Below are positions 62,388 through 64,000 of a DNA stretch of 64,000 bases, in pieces (the stretch's first letter is position 1; the number at the start of each line of letters is the position of its first letter). The stretch is from positions 192,001-256,000 of the forward strand of contig BDSI01000039.1 in NCBI GenBank assembly GCA_003117195.1. The letters are read 5' to 3'. Under the pieces are notes generated by a model, which did no database searches, was not told the origin of the DNA, and saw only the letters and a list, made by a program, of their open reading frames with translations. The stretch is from Eudorina sp. 2006-703-Eu-15. Its lineage: Eukaryota > Chlorophyta > Chlorophyceae > Chlamydomonadales > Volvocaceae. Made by a program: the position numbers and the translations under genes.

Positions 62388-64000
62388 CTATACCGCGCCG
62401 GTCGCCTGGCCGAGCTTTTGCTTAATGGCCCCTTGCACAATTGAGTTGGACGTGCTGTTGATGTAGCCTTGGAGATCAGCCTGCGCCTCGCGGCTGCACT
62501 TGAAGTAGCCATACAGGTTGCTGCCGCTGAACAGCAGCCCCATGATGGCCACGATGATGTAAGACGATAAACCGAAGAGCGCTATGATGCACGCCAGGAT
62601 CCAGTGCGCTGCGGTCAGCAGCATCGCCAGCCAGAAGAACCGCTTCTCGCGCGGCAGCACGGTCCGAACGCCCTGCGACACCGACAGCAATGTCAGACCG
62701 AGATCAAACATAAGTAGGTGACCTCTGGAGTCGTTACTCGTTAGGTGTCGGAAAGGGAAAGACAGCCCACGCCGCCTCATCATCAGACAAGACCACACGG
62801 GTGAAGTGGCCAGGTGCCACAAGCGCCCCAAAGCGCCACATACCCCAGACAAGCATAAGCGGGCCATGGTCAGCATACAGTTGTGCAGCATTCCCCGTTG
62901 AAAGGGTGGCAAACCCCGGCGAAAATTCAGGCGTGGCTGAGAGTCGCCATAGCTACGTTTGTTCAATTCGAAACCGGTGTGATGGACTCGCCACGGACGT
63001 GACAACCTAACGCCAACAGCTAGTTCTGTGTAAATGTAGAATCCAATACGACAGTTCAATCGCCGCTTGCAAAGCAGGGTTCCTGTTGGTATACGGCCAT
63101 GTGATATCCATAATGCTAGCGTGAACATGAACCTCCCCCTGCGTTTGGAGGAAAGGATGCGATGACTCCGTGTACGCTTGTCCCACGTCCGCCAGACCTT
63201 AAAGCAAACCTTCGGCAGTTGATCTGCTTGGCCCAATAGCCCCTCATCAACTCAATTAACATGCTCAAGGCCGTACGGAATCGACAATTACTACCTGCGA
63301 GCGAGCAGCTAAACAGCTGGTCCCCCTTGTAACATTGCTTCCTCATGACTGGCTGCGTGTGCTTTGCGCTGCGCCATGTGAGATCCCTTTGTGGGATTCA
63401 TGGGTCGGGTTGGGCCTCGCGGCTTTTAGGGTCTGGCCGCTCAGCCTTGCAGCGTTCGGATCCCTCAACGTCCCGCGAGTATTGCGGCCTAATCCGCTTG
63501 ACGAACTCTTGAACTATGTGGGCAGTCGACACCCCAAACCAGACGCCTATGCGGGGGAAACACAGCTTCAGTTCCAACCCCGCTCCCGGACCCTGTGCCG
63601 TACCTCCGGCAGGGTTTCAAACCGCCACGCGGACCCTGTGTCGTTCGCCTCGTTCCACCATCGCAGCCCCACAAGGAGACGTCCAGTGATGTTCTTAGTC
63701 TGCAGACCCGCGAGGGACAATGTACTTTGCAAGGGCCAAACCCCCGGTCAACTGCAAGCAAGGGCTCACCACCCAGAAATCTAGCGCCAAGAGTACAATG
63801 CAAACAACGAAGTTAGCCACAAAGGAGTCGCTGACGATGGTGCAGATCCAGTACCAGACGATTGACGCAACCTGCAGGAGGCAATCCGCTTGTCGAACAC
63901 CTCATACAGGCTGCGCAGCAACAGGCGGTACGGACCTTGAAGAAAGCATGAAAGAATACTGCTACGTTGTGAGAAGGTGCTGGCGGAGCTGGGGGCTCTG
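62388..64000 (-). CDS. TVP23: TVP23 family Golgi membrane protein (N terminus beyond window)
   Basis: TVP23 proteins are conserved multi-pass membrane proteins of the late Golgi involved in vesicle trafficking. Exons: 64000 (edge)-63936, 63871-63770, 63699-63604, 62672-62388, all in phase. Motifs in family order: [32 protein letters not shown] followed by [38 protein letters not shown]; then [40 protein letters not shown] and [14 protein letters not shown]. Four hydrophobic segments are visible, as expected. The visible part is 182 residues; only the short N-terminal cytosolic region is missing. The 930-base intron at 62673-63603 holds no other exon that I could support. This is a confident family call. 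Confidence 0.93.

Noticed and set aside
62673..63236. Upstream extension of the last TVP23 exon
   Set aside because: The frame is open by chance; the family alignment stops at [10 protein letters not shown], where a normal acceptor occurs, and the missing part is found in exons at 63604-63871.

Overview
This is a nuclear window from a eukaryotic phototroph, most likely a green alga (Chlorophyta). The genes are broken by many short GT-AG introns, exons are GC-rich, introns and intergenic DNA are full of microsatellites and minisatellites, and two genes encode plastid proteins (a ClpR subunit and ribonuclease J). No bacterial, organellar, tRNA, rRNA or CRISPR feature was seen. All gene models below were assembled by hand from splice signals, intron phase and family motifs; no transcript evidence was available.

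Layout. 1-4590: no gene found, dominated by three minisatellite blocks. 4591-9544 (-): RAD9, the checkpoint clamp subunit, 11 exons whose phases all agree. 9797-12688 (-): ClpR2-like inactive subunit of the chloroplast Clp protease, 6 exons. 13349-18096 (+): 1085-residue coiled-coil protein with repeated RRxS motifs and a long acidic tail. 20289-23460 (-): unrecognised 326-residue protein, 6 exons. 24112-32275 (+): 1747-residue RS-rich nuclear-type protein with three copies of a helical module. 34548-35111 (-): 95-residue single-pass membrane protein. 36070-37446 (+): 172-residue type I membrane protein. 39184-47238 (-): chloroplast ribonuclease J, 13 exons, 917 residues. 48194-56830 (+): about 914-residue armadillo-like protein with a one-base frame break. 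58521-59024 (-): small probably mitochondrial membrane protein. 59888-61810 (+): 213-residue protein of five beta-thymosin/actobindin repeats. 62388-64000 (-): TVP23 Golgi membrane protein, running off the right edge.

From ClpR2 onward the genes alternate strand, giving five head-to-head pairs with gaps of about 650-960 bases between start codons, separated by tail-to-tail regions. The genes do not form one pathway: DNA damage checkpoint, plastid proteolysis, plastid RNA processing, actin binding and Golgi trafficking are all represented.

The most unusual signals are (1) a short interspersed element with the core AATATGTCTACCAATTTCC, found in at least ten introns of five unrelated genes, with most copies in sense orientation 30-100 bases upstream of the 3' splice site; (2) the multi-repeat actobindin-like protein; (3) the triplicated module of the RS protein, with matching intron phases in two copies; and (4) a possible 30-base intron in ClpR2.
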